IMG/VR virus record: IMGVR_UViG_3300042887_001148
Location: 1 to 22,898 of that record
Source of the DNA: a virus
Reading direction: 5' to 3' (one strand)
Length of the DNA stretch: 22,898 nt
The position numbers and the translations under genes are program-made. Below the pieces are notes generated by a model. That model made no database searches and was not told the DNA's origin. It was given only the letters and a program-made list of their open reading frames with translations. Positions 7,409-13,426 of the stretch are shown here, one piece after another. Positions within the stretch are counted from its first letter, which is position 1. Each line of letters begins with the position of its first letter.

Positions 7409-7660
7409 TTATCCTATTCTTTTATATTTAGGAAATGTATTAGCGTATTTGTCTTTTGGAATAGTTGTTATTATTTCGTAAGGAATTGATGTTAATTCTA
7501 TTGCATTCAAACTAACCCAAGTTTTATTATGAATATTCCAAGATACTTGCGCTTTGTTTTTTTCTAAATCAATAGCTATTACATTACCTATTCTACCTAC
7601 TGTATAATCACCTTTACTTCTTACTACTTCTTGTCCGATTTGAATGTTTAAATTTGTCAT
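7409..7660 (-). CDS. Hypothetical small beta-rich early protein
   Basis: An 83-residue protein starting MTNLNIQIGQEVVRSKGDYT. A longer reading from 7720 is possible, but that start lies next to a promoter -7 box (7700-7707) and encodes a Thr/Asn-rich unfolded stretch, so the ATG at 7660 is preferred. The sequence (GQEVVRSKG, VGRIGNVIAIDLEKNKAQVSW, WVSLNAIELTSI) follows the strand pattern of an SH3-like barrel, a fold common in small nucleic-acid-binding proteins; this is inference from pattern only. It is the first gene after the promoter and so is likely expressed early. Confidence 0.62.
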   Translation of the reverse strand: MTNLNIQIGQEVVRSKGDYTVGRIGNVIAIDLEKNKAQVSWNIHNKTWVSLNAIELTSIPYEIITTIPKDKYANTFPKYKRIG

Positions 7661-7699
7661 GTTGTTAGTGTTTTTAGTTGTTGTTGTTATTTGTTGATG

Positions 7700-7729
7700 C
7701 AAATGTACAATTAATTTCATTACCTCAAA
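7700..7729 (-). promoter_or_regulatory. Leftward promoter, Bacteroidota type
   Basis: On the minus strand TTTG (7729-7726) and TACATTTG (7707-7700) match the Bacteroidota -33 and -7 boxes with an 18-bp spacer. Transcription would start near 7693, giving a leader of about 30 nt before the ATG at 7660. It would drive the recombination genes and perhaps the replication genes. Confidence 0.6.
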
Positions 7730-7755
7730 ATAATATTTTCAACTAAAGTGTTAAT

Positions 7756-8004
7756 TTATGTTAAATATGCTTTAAGAAAATCATAAATCATAAAATGTTG
7801 TGGCTTCCACCTATCAACTTTGCCATTCATTAACCGCGCAATACCGGGCCGAGTGTAGCCAAATTGTTTAGCGGCTTCGGTTATAGGGTTGCATTTCGCT
7901 GGCCTTGATCCGTTATGCTCAACAAGTGCTAACATCTGTTTGTATTCTTGTTTTAGTTGTTCTTTGGTTGGTTTGATTCTTGGTTGTTCTGCGGTTATGT
8001 TCAT
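7756..8004 (-). CDS. Small helix-turn-helix DNA-binding protein
   Basis: An 82-residue protein. The ATG at 8004 sits one base after the stop of the methyltransferase upstream, and an earlier in-frame start would bury it inside that gene, so 8004 is taken. Residues 41-61, ITEAAKQFGYTRPGIARLMNG, read as a helix-turn-helix of the Cro/XRE kind: AAKQFGY as the first helix and turn, TRPGIARLMNG as the recognition helix. The N-terminal half is a lysine-rich helix. It could repress the nearby early promoter at 7700-7729, which lies just past its 3' end. This target is a guess from position; the DNA-binding call is moderately secure. Confidence 0.65.
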   Translation of the reverse strand: MNITAEQPRIKPTKEQLKQEYKQMLALVEHNGSRPAKCNPITEAAKQFGYTRPGIARLMNGKVDRWKPQHFMIYDFLKAYLT

Positions 8005-8005
8005 A

Positions 8006-8653
8006 TTAAAATAGTGTTGTTTGTGATTTGTATTGTTTAAATCGGTTAAGTGAGGCATCGAAGTAATCTTTATCGAGTTCAATAATGTCAAGTGAATAGT
8101 TTGTTTTGTCTAATGTGTTCGCTTTGTCAACTGCTATGGCTATTGAGCCGCTGCCACCATGTGTATCTATGATTTTATCGTTTGGCTTTGCGTATTTTGA
8201 TAGGAGCCATTCGTAAAGGGCAACGGGTTTTTGGGTGGGGTGGATTCGTTGCTCTTTGTTTTTCATATCTTGTTGAATCATACCGTTCCAAGTGTATTCA
8301 AATATTTGAACGCTTTTATGTGTTGAGCAAATTGCAATCTCTGCCTCACCAAATGCAGTTCCATTTTTTTGCCATACAATTACACCTCCACAAAGTCCTA
8401 AAAAATTACCGCCCCAAACAATTTGATTTTTACTAATTCTTTCAAGTTCTAAATAATATGTGTTATCGGGTGCAATGTTTTCAAATAAACGATAGCCTTT
8501 TCTTTTTGTCGCTTGCTTTCCTTGTTTTTTATTGTCTGTTAATCCTATTGCATCAATATTCCCATACGGCGGGTCAACAATAGCCAAATCATAATACTTG
8601 TCAGGCATCTCAGCCATAAACTGCATATTATCGCAGTTGTGAAAGTTTATCAT
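8006..8653 (-). CDS. DNA methyltransferase, beta-type order, motif I variant
   Basis: This 215-residue enzyme transfers a methyl group from S-adenosylmethionine to adenine N6 or cytosine N4. Catalytic motif IV is DPPYG (27-31), followed by the conserved HPTQKP (138-143) and the SAM-binding motif I DTHGGSGS (163-170). Motif I lying after motif IV is the beta-class order. Motif I usually reads DPFxGSG; here DTHGGSG, a variant I associate with phage enzymes. There is no room for a large target-recognition domain, so specificity must lie in the 100 residues between motifs IV and HPTQKP. No restriction nuclease lies nearby, so it is probably an orphan enzyme that shields phage DNA from host restriction. 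Confidence 0.85.
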   Translation of the reverse strand: MINFHNCDNMQFMAEMPDKYYDLAIVDPPYGNIDAIGLTDNKKQGKQATKRKGYRLFENIAPDNTYYLELERISKNQIVWGGNFLGLCGGVIVWQKNGTAFGEAEIAICSTHKSVQIFEYTWNGMIQQDMKNKEQRIHPTQKPVALYEWLLSKYAKPNDKIIDTHGGSGSIAIAVDKANTLDKTNYSLDIIELDKDYFDASLNRFKQYKSQTTLF

Positions 8654-8654
8654 G

Positions 8655-9479
8655 TTAAAATAGTGTTGGGTTTAGTTTTGACAATTCTGTTTTAGCGAAT
8701 CCGAGTTCTGCTATTTCTTTAATAGTTGTTTTTTCTTCTTCAATCCATTTTTTAGCAGCATTGTAAAAGTCTTTTTTTATTTCAAATCCGTATGATTTAC
8801 GCCCGCATCTTTCAGCAGCCACTAATGTAGAACCACTACCAGCGCAAGGGTCAATAACAACATCGCCTTTATCTGTAAAAATTTCAATTAATGTTTTTAG
8901 TAATTCAATAGGTTTTTGAGTAGGGTGTATTTTTTCGCTTACATTATCACGTGGCCAATCCATACAATTAAAAATCATTTTGCCATTGTTTCTAAATTTT
9001 GGCAATCTGTCACGATAAAAAACTAATGCATATTCACAGTTTCCTACAATTTTCATATTTGCTTTTAATACTTGGGCCGAAAAGTTTTTTCTAAATACTA
9101 AATTTATGTAATTATTTAAACCGTATCTTTTAGCAAGTTCAATTAAATACATTTGTTGGTCAAATGCGCAAAAAACAATCATACATGGGGCATCGCCTTT
9201 TTGCCTTGCTTCTCCATCAACTTTTTTTGTTTTAGTTTCAGCCTTTAACATTGTTGAACAAAAGTGCATAAATTCTGCAGGTCTAAAATCCTCATCGGTA
9301 TCAAAAAAACTTTTACCAGCTAATGCGCTTTCGCCATTTGCATTGTCTCCATCTTTATACCATGATGGATTTGAAGCATAAGCATTATTGCCTAAATTAT
9401 AAGGAATATCTGCTATAATTAATTGCGCTTTAGGTATCGCATAACCTTTGTAATTTTGAAAATGGTCTCTGTATATCAT
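8655..9479 (-). CDS. DNA methyltransferase, beta-type, DIPY motif
   Basis: A second methyltransferase of 274 residues directly upstream of the first, separated by one base. Catalytic motif IV is ADIPYN (23-28), HPTQKP lies at 185-190 and SAM-binding motif I IDPCAGSGST at 209-218. Motif IV with Ile at the second position (DIPY) is found among adenine-N6 enzymes, but cytosine N4 is not excluded. The 150 residues between the motifs probably read the target. The last residues PTLF and the stop are encoded by the same 14 bases as in the downstream methyltransferase. Its start follows a (CTAA)n leader. It probably protects phage DNA from restriction. Confidence 0.86.
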   Translation of the reverse strand: MIYRDHFQNYKGYAIPKAQLIIADIPYNLGNNAYASNPSWYKDGDNANGESALAGKSFFDTDEDFRPAEFMHFCSTMLKAETKTKKVDGEARQKGDAPCMIVFCAFDQQMYLIELAKRYGLNNYINLVFRKNFSAQVLKANMKIVGNCEYALVFYRDRLPKFRNNGKMIFNCMDWPRDNVSEKIHPTQKPIELLKTLIEIFTDKGDVVIDPCAGSGSTLVAAERCGRKSYGFEIKKDFYNAAKKWIEEEKTTIKEIAELGFAKTELSKLNPTLF

Positions 9480-9481
9480 GT

Positions 9482-9497
9482 TTAGTTAGTTAGTTAG
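9482..9497 (-). repeat. Tetranucleotide repeat (TTAG)4 in methyltransferase leader
   Basis: Four perfect copies of TTAG (CTAA in the mRNA sense) lie immediately before the ATG of the larger methyltransferase. They extend the CTAAC-type leader seen at other early genes. Short repeats here could vary by slippage and change translation. Confidence 0.6.
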
Positions 9498-9504
9498 TTT
9501 TAGT

Positions 9505-9882
9505 TTATACCTCTGACATTATTAATAAATGATTACTATTGGTTTTCTTAGCCACCTTATAAGCGGCATGTAGTTTGGCCCTTATCTTATCCCTAAATAA
9601 CTGCCCATCTATCCATACACGAAATTCTTGTGTCCATTCCTTTTCGATAATTTTCGGTTTGTATTTTAGAAGCTCCACAACCGTTGCAAGTATTTGTACA
9701 ACTTCGAACTTCTTTACGTGGAATAGCATTGCGATTTCAACTTGTGTTAGTCCTGCATTATGTTTTAGCCACATATCCCAGTGTTGTGGGTCTATTACTT
9801 CAGGTCTTATGATGTTTACGTAAGCATCACTAATGTAGCGGCTTGTCTTTCTATTGCGTGGTTTAATTGATTTTTTCGGCAT
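9505..9882 (-). CDS. Helix-turn-helix protein, unknown role
   Basis: A 125-residue basic protein. Residues 43-66 (AGLTQVEIAMLFHVKKFEVVQIL) have the layout of a helix-turn-helix, as in sigma-70 region 4-like or MarR-like domains: GLTQVEIAMLF then a turn and FEVVQILATVV. The N-terminal 15 residues are Lys/Arg-rich and could contact the DNA backbone; WTQEFRVWIDG and a basic helix follow. It lies between small early genes and the methyltransferases, so it could regulate the early block. No enzyme motif is present. The start overlaps the upstream small gene by 20 bp. Confidence 0.6.
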   Translation of the reverse strand: MPKKSIKPRNRKTSRYISDAYVNIIRPEVIDPQHWDMWLKHNAGLTQVEIAMLFHVKKFEVVQILATVVELLKYKPKIIEKEWTQEFRVWIDGQLFRDKIRAKLHAAYKVAKKTNSNHLLIMSEV

Positions 9883-10030
9883 TGCGTATATTGTATTGCA
9901 TCAACACTAATGCTGAATGTATGGCTTCAGCATTGCCACCTTTATACGTAAGTTTTGCGCCTCCTTTGGGAGTGTACGCATTGGGGTTGTTTCGGTAACC
10001 GAATAGTAGTTTTTGAATTAGTGCTTTCAT
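9863..10030 (-). CDS. Small early protein, unknown function
   Basis: A 55-residue protein read by me from ATG 10030 to TAA 9863, beginning MKALIQKLLFGYRNNPNAY. It contains GGAKLTYKGGNAEAIHSALV and ends in a short basic helix. Support comes from its place in a gap that would otherwise be empty, an AACTAAC leader directly before the ATG, a stop overlapping the next gene by 20 bp, and ordinary codon use. No family is recognised. The first 11 residues could form an amphipathic helix. Confidence 0.55.
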   Translation of the reverse strand: MKALIQKLLFGYRNNPNAYTPKGGAKLTYKGGNAEAIHSALVLMQYNIRNAEKIN

Positions 10031-10051
10031 TTTGTTAGTTGTTTTGTTAGT

Positions 10052-10255
10052 TTATATTCCTGCTTTAAGTTTAAAGTCGTTAAGTATTTCTACAAGTTCA
10101 TCAATGTTGTCAATAGCCCATCGTTGTGTTTGAAAAACTATGTATTTACAAGCTCCATTATCGTTTGTAAATATTTTAAGTGACTGCCAGTCTTGGCTTG
10201 ATTCATCACATTCTTGGGTGTATGTTATTGATATTTCTTCTATTACTGCTTTCAT
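10052..10255 (-). CDS. First gene of the leftward block, hypothetical
   Basis: A 67-residue protein starting MKAVIEEISITYTQECDESS. The ATG at 10255 is preferred to one at 10282 because AACTAACAG precedes it and the upstream one overlaps the candidate promoter box at 10280-10287. Strand-like segments (IEEISITYTQ, WQSLKIF, CKYIVFQTQ) are followed by an acidic helix (NIDELVEILNDF). Two cysteines are present but no metal motif. It would be the first protein made from the divergent promoter region, a usual place for host take-over factors, although nothing in the sequence shows this. Confidence 0.6.
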   Translation of the reverse strand: MKAVIEEISITYTQECDESSQDWQSLKIFTNDNGACKYIVFQTQRWAIDNIDELVEILNDFKLKAGI

Positions 10256-10279
10256 TCTGTTAGTTGTTAAAAGTTTCGG

Positions 10280-10287
10280 CAAACCTA
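10280..10287 (-). promoter_or_regulatory. Leftward -7 box, TAGGTTTG
   Basis: TAGGTTTG on the minus strand matches TAnnTTTG and lies 25 bp before the first leftward ATG. No clear TTG/TTTG lies 18-21 bp upstream, so the promoter is incomplete by the consensus and might need an activator. Confidence 0.4.
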
Positions 10288-10311
10288 CTAATAATATTTT
10301 TAAAAATAAAA

Positions 10312-10342
10312 TTGTTTGCTAATTATTTTATTTTTATATTTG
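10312..10342 (+). promoter_or_regulatory. Rightward promoter, Bacteroidota type
   Basis: TTG (10312-10314), a 20-bp AT-rich spacer and TATATTTG (10335-10342) match the Bacteroidota consensus well. Transcription would start near 10349, 15 nt before the first rightward ATG at 10364. Together with the leftward box it makes a divergent control region of about 108 bp. Confidence 0.65.
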
Positions 10343-10363
10343 CCAAAATTTAAAACTAATAAC

Positions 10364-10537
10364 ATGACAACAACACTAACATTAACATTGCACTTTGATT
10401 ACGAGAATGATGACCGCGAAAACAACATCACAGGCGGTTGGGTATTAACTGACATTACTAATGGTAATACACCAGTTTATTTAAGCCCGAAATTAGAACA
10501 ATTATTAAACGAAGAATTAGACCCCGAAAACTTTTAA
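10364..10537 (+). CDS. First gene of the rightward block, hypothetical
   Basis: A 57-residue acidic protein starting MTTTLTLTLHFDYENDDREN. The ATG at 10364 follows ACTAATAAC and lies just after the predicted promoter; a longer reading from 10316 would start inside the promoter. The Thr/Leu-alternating N-terminus looks like a beta strand; GGWVLTDITNG and an acidic helix (LEQLLNEELDPENF) follow. No family is recognised. It has no membrane or signal segment. Confidence 0.55.
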   Translation: MTTTLTLTLHFDYENDDRENNITGGWVLTDITNGNTPVYLSPKLEQLLNEELDPENF

Positions 10538-10540
10538 ACT

Positions 10541-10732
10541 ATGAAAACAAAACCATCACTTATCCTATGGGCATTATCAGCCCTTTTTATGTCCTTTTGG
10601 GCAGTTAAATTCGCAATGACTGGAGTTTTCTTTGGAAATTCCGAGTTACTTACCTTTACTTTATCCTTTTGCGCCTCATTAACAAGTGCGGTGTGCGGTG
10701 CAGGTTTTATGCAGCAATGGTTAAAAAAATGA
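10541..10732 (+). CDS. Small two-helix membrane protein
   Basis: This 63-residue protein has two clear hydrophobic segments (about 6-25 and 37-58) with a basic start (MKTK) and a basic end (WLKK), which favours both ends facing the cytoplasm. Size and topology are compatible with a holin, but also with many small phage membrane proteins such as superinfection-exclusion factors. A more holin-like gene lies downstream beside the spanin candidate, so I do not assign a role. The stop overlaps the next start by ATGA. Confidence 0.6.
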   Translation: MKTKPSLILWALSALFMSFWAVKFAMTGVFFGNSELLTFTLSFCASLTSAVCGAGFMQQWLKK

Positions 10733-11145
10733 AACTGCTCTACAAACCAACAAATCTATCGTGCGAATTTGTTATTTCTCATTTCGCGAAATCCGAAGGA
10801 GTGCAAAAGGTTATTGGATTTTCACGCGGTTGGCATCACTGGAATAGCATTAGGTTAGGCATCAGAAAAGAGGAGAACTATTGCGTTTTATACTTTTATG
10901 CGTATATTAAAGGGCAGCGCATTATACGACGGTTAGGCAGATACGCAATCGGTGAACTTGTTAAAGTTCGTTTGCATTGGGGTTACTACATTGAATGCAA
11001 GGCTAACGATGGATACGCATTTAGAGTAGCGCCGAAGTGTTCTTTTCCTATTGGGTATATGTTATATCCTTATGCAGAAAAAGATGGTGTAGAGGGTGTG
11101 CAAGTGCCTTTAAATATTGATATAATGAATTTAAAAATTGATTAA
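10729..11145 (+). CDS. Hypothetical protein, 138 residues
   Basis: The ATG at 10729 overlaps the preceding stop as ATGA, which decides the start over an upstream reading inside the membrane-protein gene. The protein is rich in aromatic and basic residues (GFSRGWHHWNSIRLGIRK, YFYAYIKGQRIIRRLGRY) and reads as a mainly beta protein. No catalytic motif is evident. The density of Trp, His, Arg and Tyr would suit nucleic acid or glycan binding, but I do not recognise a family. Its place two genes upstream of the endolysin gives no firm hint. Confidence 0.6.
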   Translation: MKLLYKPTNLSCEFVISHFAKSEGVQKVIGFSRGWHHWNSIRLGIRKEENYCVLYFYAYIKGQRIIRRLGRYAIGELVKVRLHWGYYIECKANDGYAFRVAPKCSFPIGYMLYPYAEKDGVEGVQVPLNIDIMNLKID

Positions 11146-11146
11146 A

Positions 11147-11380
11147 ATGGAAGCAAAAGAGAAAGCAGAAGAATTAGTAAATTCATATAGAATTATTTTA
11201 ATGAATGAAGATACTGAATGCGGCAATGAAATCCTATGCACTTCAATCGCCAAACAATGTGCATTGATAGCAGTTCAAGAAATAATTAACGCAAATCCGC
11301 ATAGCAATCCATTTACAACTGAAGTTTATTCAACTATGTTATTTTGGCAAGAAGTTAAAAACGAAATAAACAACCTATGA
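11147..11380 (+). CDS. Conserved small helical phage protein
   Basis: A 77-residue protein starting MEAKEKAEELVNSYRIIL. The ATG at 11147 lies two bases past the previous stop; an earlier TTG is less likely. The layout is a charged N-terminal helix, a Cys-containing segment AKQCALIAVQEIINA (about 36-50), a short linker and a C-terminal helix FWQEVKNEINNL. I have seen this organisation in many Bacteroidota phage proteins of unknown function. The stop overlaps the endolysin start by ATGA, so translation of the two is probably coupled. Confidence 0.65.
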   Translation: MEAKEKAEELVNSYRIILMNEDTECGNEILCTSIAKQCALIAVQEIINANPHSNPFTTEVYSTMLFWQEVKNEINNL

Positions 11381-11799
11381 AACCCAGAGATGAAACCAAG
11401 CCCTTTGAATCACGTTTGATTGAGGAACTACACCCAACACTTGCAAACGCTTACAAGAAAGCAGAAGCGCAATTTAATTCTGCTCACAATGATGTTCACG
11501 TTATCATTGTATGCACTTACCGAAACAATGCAATGCAAGAAGTTTACTATCATAAGCGCCCGAAGATTACTAATGCTCGTGCTGGGCAGTCACCGCACAA
11601 TTATTACCCATCAAGGGCATTCGATATTGCATTTGTGAAAGTTGGTAAACGTGAACTTGATTACTCTGCAAAACATTTCAAAGAGTTTTGGGAGATGTTG
11701 CAATCGGCATCTAACAAGTTGACTTGGGGTGGTAACTTTAAATCGTTCAAAGATTTACCCCACTACGAATTAACCAACTGGAAAATGACCATCGTATGA
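11377..11799 (+). CDS. Endolysin, M15-type peptidoglycan peptidase
   Basis: This 140-residue protein shows the zinc peptidase pattern of the M15 family (VanY / phage L-alanyl-D-glutamate or D-Ala-D-Ala peptidase). CTYRNNAMQ (46-54) replaces the usual CTxRTxxEQ and is followed by QSPHNYYPSRAFDIAF (71-86), where H74 and D83 are zinc ligands, and then LTWGGNFKSFKDLPHYEL (115-132), where H129 is the third ligand. Usually the acid reads 'PHFE'; here PHYE. The enzyme would cut peptide links in host peptidoglycan at the end of infection. It has no signal peptide, so it would need the holin-like protein to reach the wall. It overlaps the genes on both sides by 4 bp. Confidence 0.87.
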   Translation: MKPRDETKPFESRLIEELHPTLANAYKKAEAQFNSAHNDVHVIIVCTYRNNAMQEVYYHKRPKITNARAGQSPHNYYPSRAFDIAFVKVGKRELDYSAKHFKEFWEMLQSASNKLTWGGNFKSFKDLPHYELTNWKMTIV

Positions 11800-11981
11800 C
11801 AAGAGGAACACGCTACACGAATGGCAAGGAGGTTATAACCTTTGTCAAAATAGATTTTATTGTCATCGGAGGTCGCAAGATTGACCACGTTTATTTTCGC
11901 AGGAAAGATAAAATAGATTTGATTATGCCCTTGTTGGAATGGAATATTAAAGGTAAATTTGAATGGCAAATAATTAATTAA
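11796..11981 (+). CDS. Hypothetical small basic protein
   Basis: A 61-residue protein coupled to the endolysin stop by ATGA. Strand-like segments (KEVITFVKIDFIVIGG, KIDHVYFRRK, FEWQIIN) suggest a small beta protein. No signal or membrane segment. I do not recognise it; the strict overlap with the endolysin argues that it is a real gene of the lysis transcript. Confidence 0.55.
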   Translation: MTRGTRYTNGKEVITFVKIDFIVIGGRKIDHVYFRRKDKIDLIMPLLEWNIKGKFEWQIIN

Positions 11982-12006
11982 CGATTTGCGGTAGTACGGT
12001 TAAATT

Positions 12007-12321
12007 ATGAACTTACAAGAATTAAAATCAATCATCAATTCAGGATTGCCTGATGATGTAGTAAAATCCGAAATTATCAACTCACTTGCAAAAGATGAAA
12101 ATGTCATCCTTGTTGTAATGAAAATTTTGGAACGTGAACGACAATTTAAAAAAGAAATTCACGATGAAATGAATGTGTTATTATCAAAGGCACACATTGG
12201 ATTAGATGATAAAAAGTTTAATGATGGTAACTTTATGCAAAAGGAAATCATTGAATTTTATACAAAATATAAAGGCTATGTCGGTCATTGCTTCAAAAAT
12301 TTATTTGGAAACGAGAAGTAG
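12007..12321 (+). CDS. Hypothetical helical protein
   Basis: A 104-residue, highly charged, mainly helical protein. The segment LKSIINSGLPDDVVKSEIINSLAKDE at the start could be two helices around a DD turn, followed by a long charged helix ILERERQFKKEIHDEMNVLL (about 41-60) with coiled-coil character. No motif is recognised. It sits between the endolysin and holin-like genes with 25 and 51 bp gaps; nothing in the sequence ties it to lysis. Confidence 0.55.
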   Translation: MNLQELKSIINSGLPDDVVKSEIINSLAKDENVILVVMKILERERQFKKEIHDEMNVLLSKAHIGLDDKKFNDGNFMQKEIIEFYTKYKGYVGHCFKNLFGNEK

Positions 12322-12372
12322 CCTTACCTATAACTACCTTATACACGCTACTAATATCGCAATCAAACAACT

Positions 12373-12627
12373 ATGAATCTAAAACAAAAATACAGAAGCC
12401 CCGACAACAAGCAACTGAAGAAGATTGCAGACTATTTAATTTACGTTCTATTGCCTTTTATTCAAACATCGTTAGCACTGGCAGAAACGCAAGGATTAAT
12501 CAGTTTAAAGCAAGCATTTTGGGGTGGTTTGGCAGCTACATTTTTATTAATTAATACTAAATTCTTAACTAAATTTACAACCGAAAAACCAACCAGAACT
12601 GCGGTTATTGATGGTGATGGGTGCTAA
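12373..12627 (+). CDS. Holin-like membrane protein
   Basis: An 84-residue protein with a basic N-terminus (NLKQKYRSPDNKQLKK), two hydrophobic segments (about 19-36 and 48-61) and a charged tail. Size, topology and location between the endolysin and the spanin candidate fit a holin, which forms inner-membrane holes that release the endolysin. The pattern of an Lys-rich start, two helices and NTKFLTKFTTE resembles small holin-type proteins of Bacteroidota phages. Holins diverge too much to be certain from the sequence, and two other small membrane genes (10541 and 15701) are rivals for this role. Confidence 0.55.
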   Translation: MNLKQKYRSPDNKQLKKIADYLIYVLLPFIQTSLALAETQGLISLKQAFWGGLAATFLLINTKFLTKFTTEKPTRTAVIDGDGC

Positions 12628-12643
12628 AACAAACAATATAAAT

Positions 12644-12767
12644 AGTGAGGTGGCGGAATGGTAGACGCATGAATAAAGGTTAATAGTAAGGATAACGTGA
12701 GTAACCTCGAAAGACCCGTTAAGACTGCTCATAAGTTATCATACAAGTTCGAATCTTGTCCTCACTA
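12644..12767 (+). tRNA. tRNA-like gene with expanded 74-nt centre
   Basis: The ends form a normal tRNA top half. The 7-bp acceptor stem AGTGAGG (12644-12650) pairs with CCTCACT (12760-12766), with A as discriminator and no encoded CCA. The D-arm GCG/CGC (12653-12655/12666-12668) has GG in its loop, and the T-arm ACAAG/CTTGT (12743-12747/12755-12759) has the classic TTCGAAT loop. Between D- and T-stems are 74 nt instead of about 22-40, and no 5-bp anticodon stem with a 7-nt loop can be drawn there. CTCATAA (12728-12734) is exactly a Met/Ile2-type anticodon loop and is followed by GTTATC, which pairs with GATAAC at 12691-12696. It may be an interrupted, degenerate or novel tRNA; identity is not assigned. 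Confidence 0.55.
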
Positions 12768-12788
12768 CTAAAATTTAACAACAACAAT

Positions 12789-13355
12789 ATGAAACAACAA
12801 CACCAACTTATAACCTTTGCAGTCCTATGCCTATTATTAATTATAGGTCTTAACCATTGCGCCAAAGACAACCCAAAGCCTATTCCATTTGACTACAAAT
12901 TAGAAGCGGAAATGATAAAGAAGCAGTTTGGGATTGAGCAGGCAATATTGCTGAATCAACTGGAGAATGTCAACAAAAGACTGCAGTTTGCTATTAACGC
13001 AAAAGATTCGATTAGACAACGTGAAATATCATTAACCAACACTAACATAGCTTTGATGAAAAAACTGCGTCACACATTACCAAAAGAGTGTGACACAGTA
13101 TTCGTGTTGTGTGATGAGATAATCAATGTTAAGGATAGTAGCTATGCTGCCTTGTTTAATGCCTTTCAATTGTGTGATTCGGTATCAACTATTAAGGATA
13201 GTTTAATAGTTACTTACAAAGCGGAAAACCTAACGGATTCGTTACTGTTAAAAGTAAGTAAACAAGAAACAAAGCAGCAAAGGAGAGGTAAAATAGCAGC
13301 GTGGTGTGTTGGTGGGGCTATGTTTATGCTTTGGCTTGTTGTGGGTTTGAAATAA
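12789..13355 (+). CDS. Spanin-like protein (possible unimolecular spanin)
   Basis: This 188-residue protein starts at ATG 12789 after an A-rich leader; an upstream start would overlap the tRNA-like gene. The N-terminus MKQQHQLITFAVLCLLLIIGLNHC is a signal-like segment ending in Cys24, a candidate lipoprotein cysteine. A long charged, coiled-coil-prone region follows (about 39-100), and then a second half that ends in a transmembrane segment (168-186). A lipid-anchored N-terminus plus C-terminal membrane helix is the layout of u-spanins, which join inner and outer membranes at lysis. The lipobox LNHC is poor (His before Cys), so the N-terminus might instead be a plain membrane anchor, giving an Rz-like protein. 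Confidence 0.55.
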   Translation: MKQQHQLITFAVLCLLLIIGLNHCAKDNPKPIPFDYKLEAEMIKKQFGIEQAILLNQLENVNKRLQFAINAKDSIRQREISLTNTNIALMKKLRHTLPKECDTVFVLCDEIINVKDSSYAALFNAFQLCDSVSTIKDSLIVTYKAENLTDSLLLKVSKQETKQQRRGKIAAWCVGGAMFMLWLVVGLK

Positions 13356-13368
13356 ATTACTATCTTTG
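13339..13368 (+). promoter_or_regulatory. Rightward promoter, first copy
   Basis: TTG (13339-13341), a 19-bp spacer and TATCTTTG (13361-13368) fit the Bacteroidota consensus. The -33 box lies inside the 3' end of the spanin-like gene. The predicted start near 13375 would make a short leader with a 5-codon ORF (MLVSS, 13378-13395) running straight into the hairpin at 13394. Confidence 0.5.
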
Positions 13369-13393
13369 CGTTGTTCAATGTTAGTTAGTTCAT

Positions 13394-13420
13394 AGCCCTT
13401 GCAGAAATGTGAGGGCTTTG
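13394..13420 (+). terminator. Hairpin with GAAA tetraloop, probable terminator
   Basis: AGCCCTTGCA (13394-13403) pairs with TGTGAGGGCT (13408-13417) over 10 bp, two of them G-U, closed by a GAAA loop and followed by TTTGTTATTT. This should end transcription of the lysis genes. Because a promoter lies only 26 bp upstream, it may also attenuate that promoter. Confidence 0.65.
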
Positions 13421-13426
13421 TTATTT

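Noticed and set aside
12288-12554. Rightward ORF of 88 residues across the 12007/12373 gene pair
   Set aside because: It overlaps two better supported genes in another frame, and its protein shows no coherent pattern.
12669-12742. Group I or archaeal-type intron in the tRNA-like gene
   Set aside because: The extra sequence is at most about 50 nt, too short for a group I intron core, and no bulge-helix-bulge endonuclease is expected in a bacterial host. Kept only as an open question.
13378-13395. Five-codon ORF MLVSS as a leader peptide gene
   Set aside because: It is too short to support as a gene; mentioned only as part of the control region.
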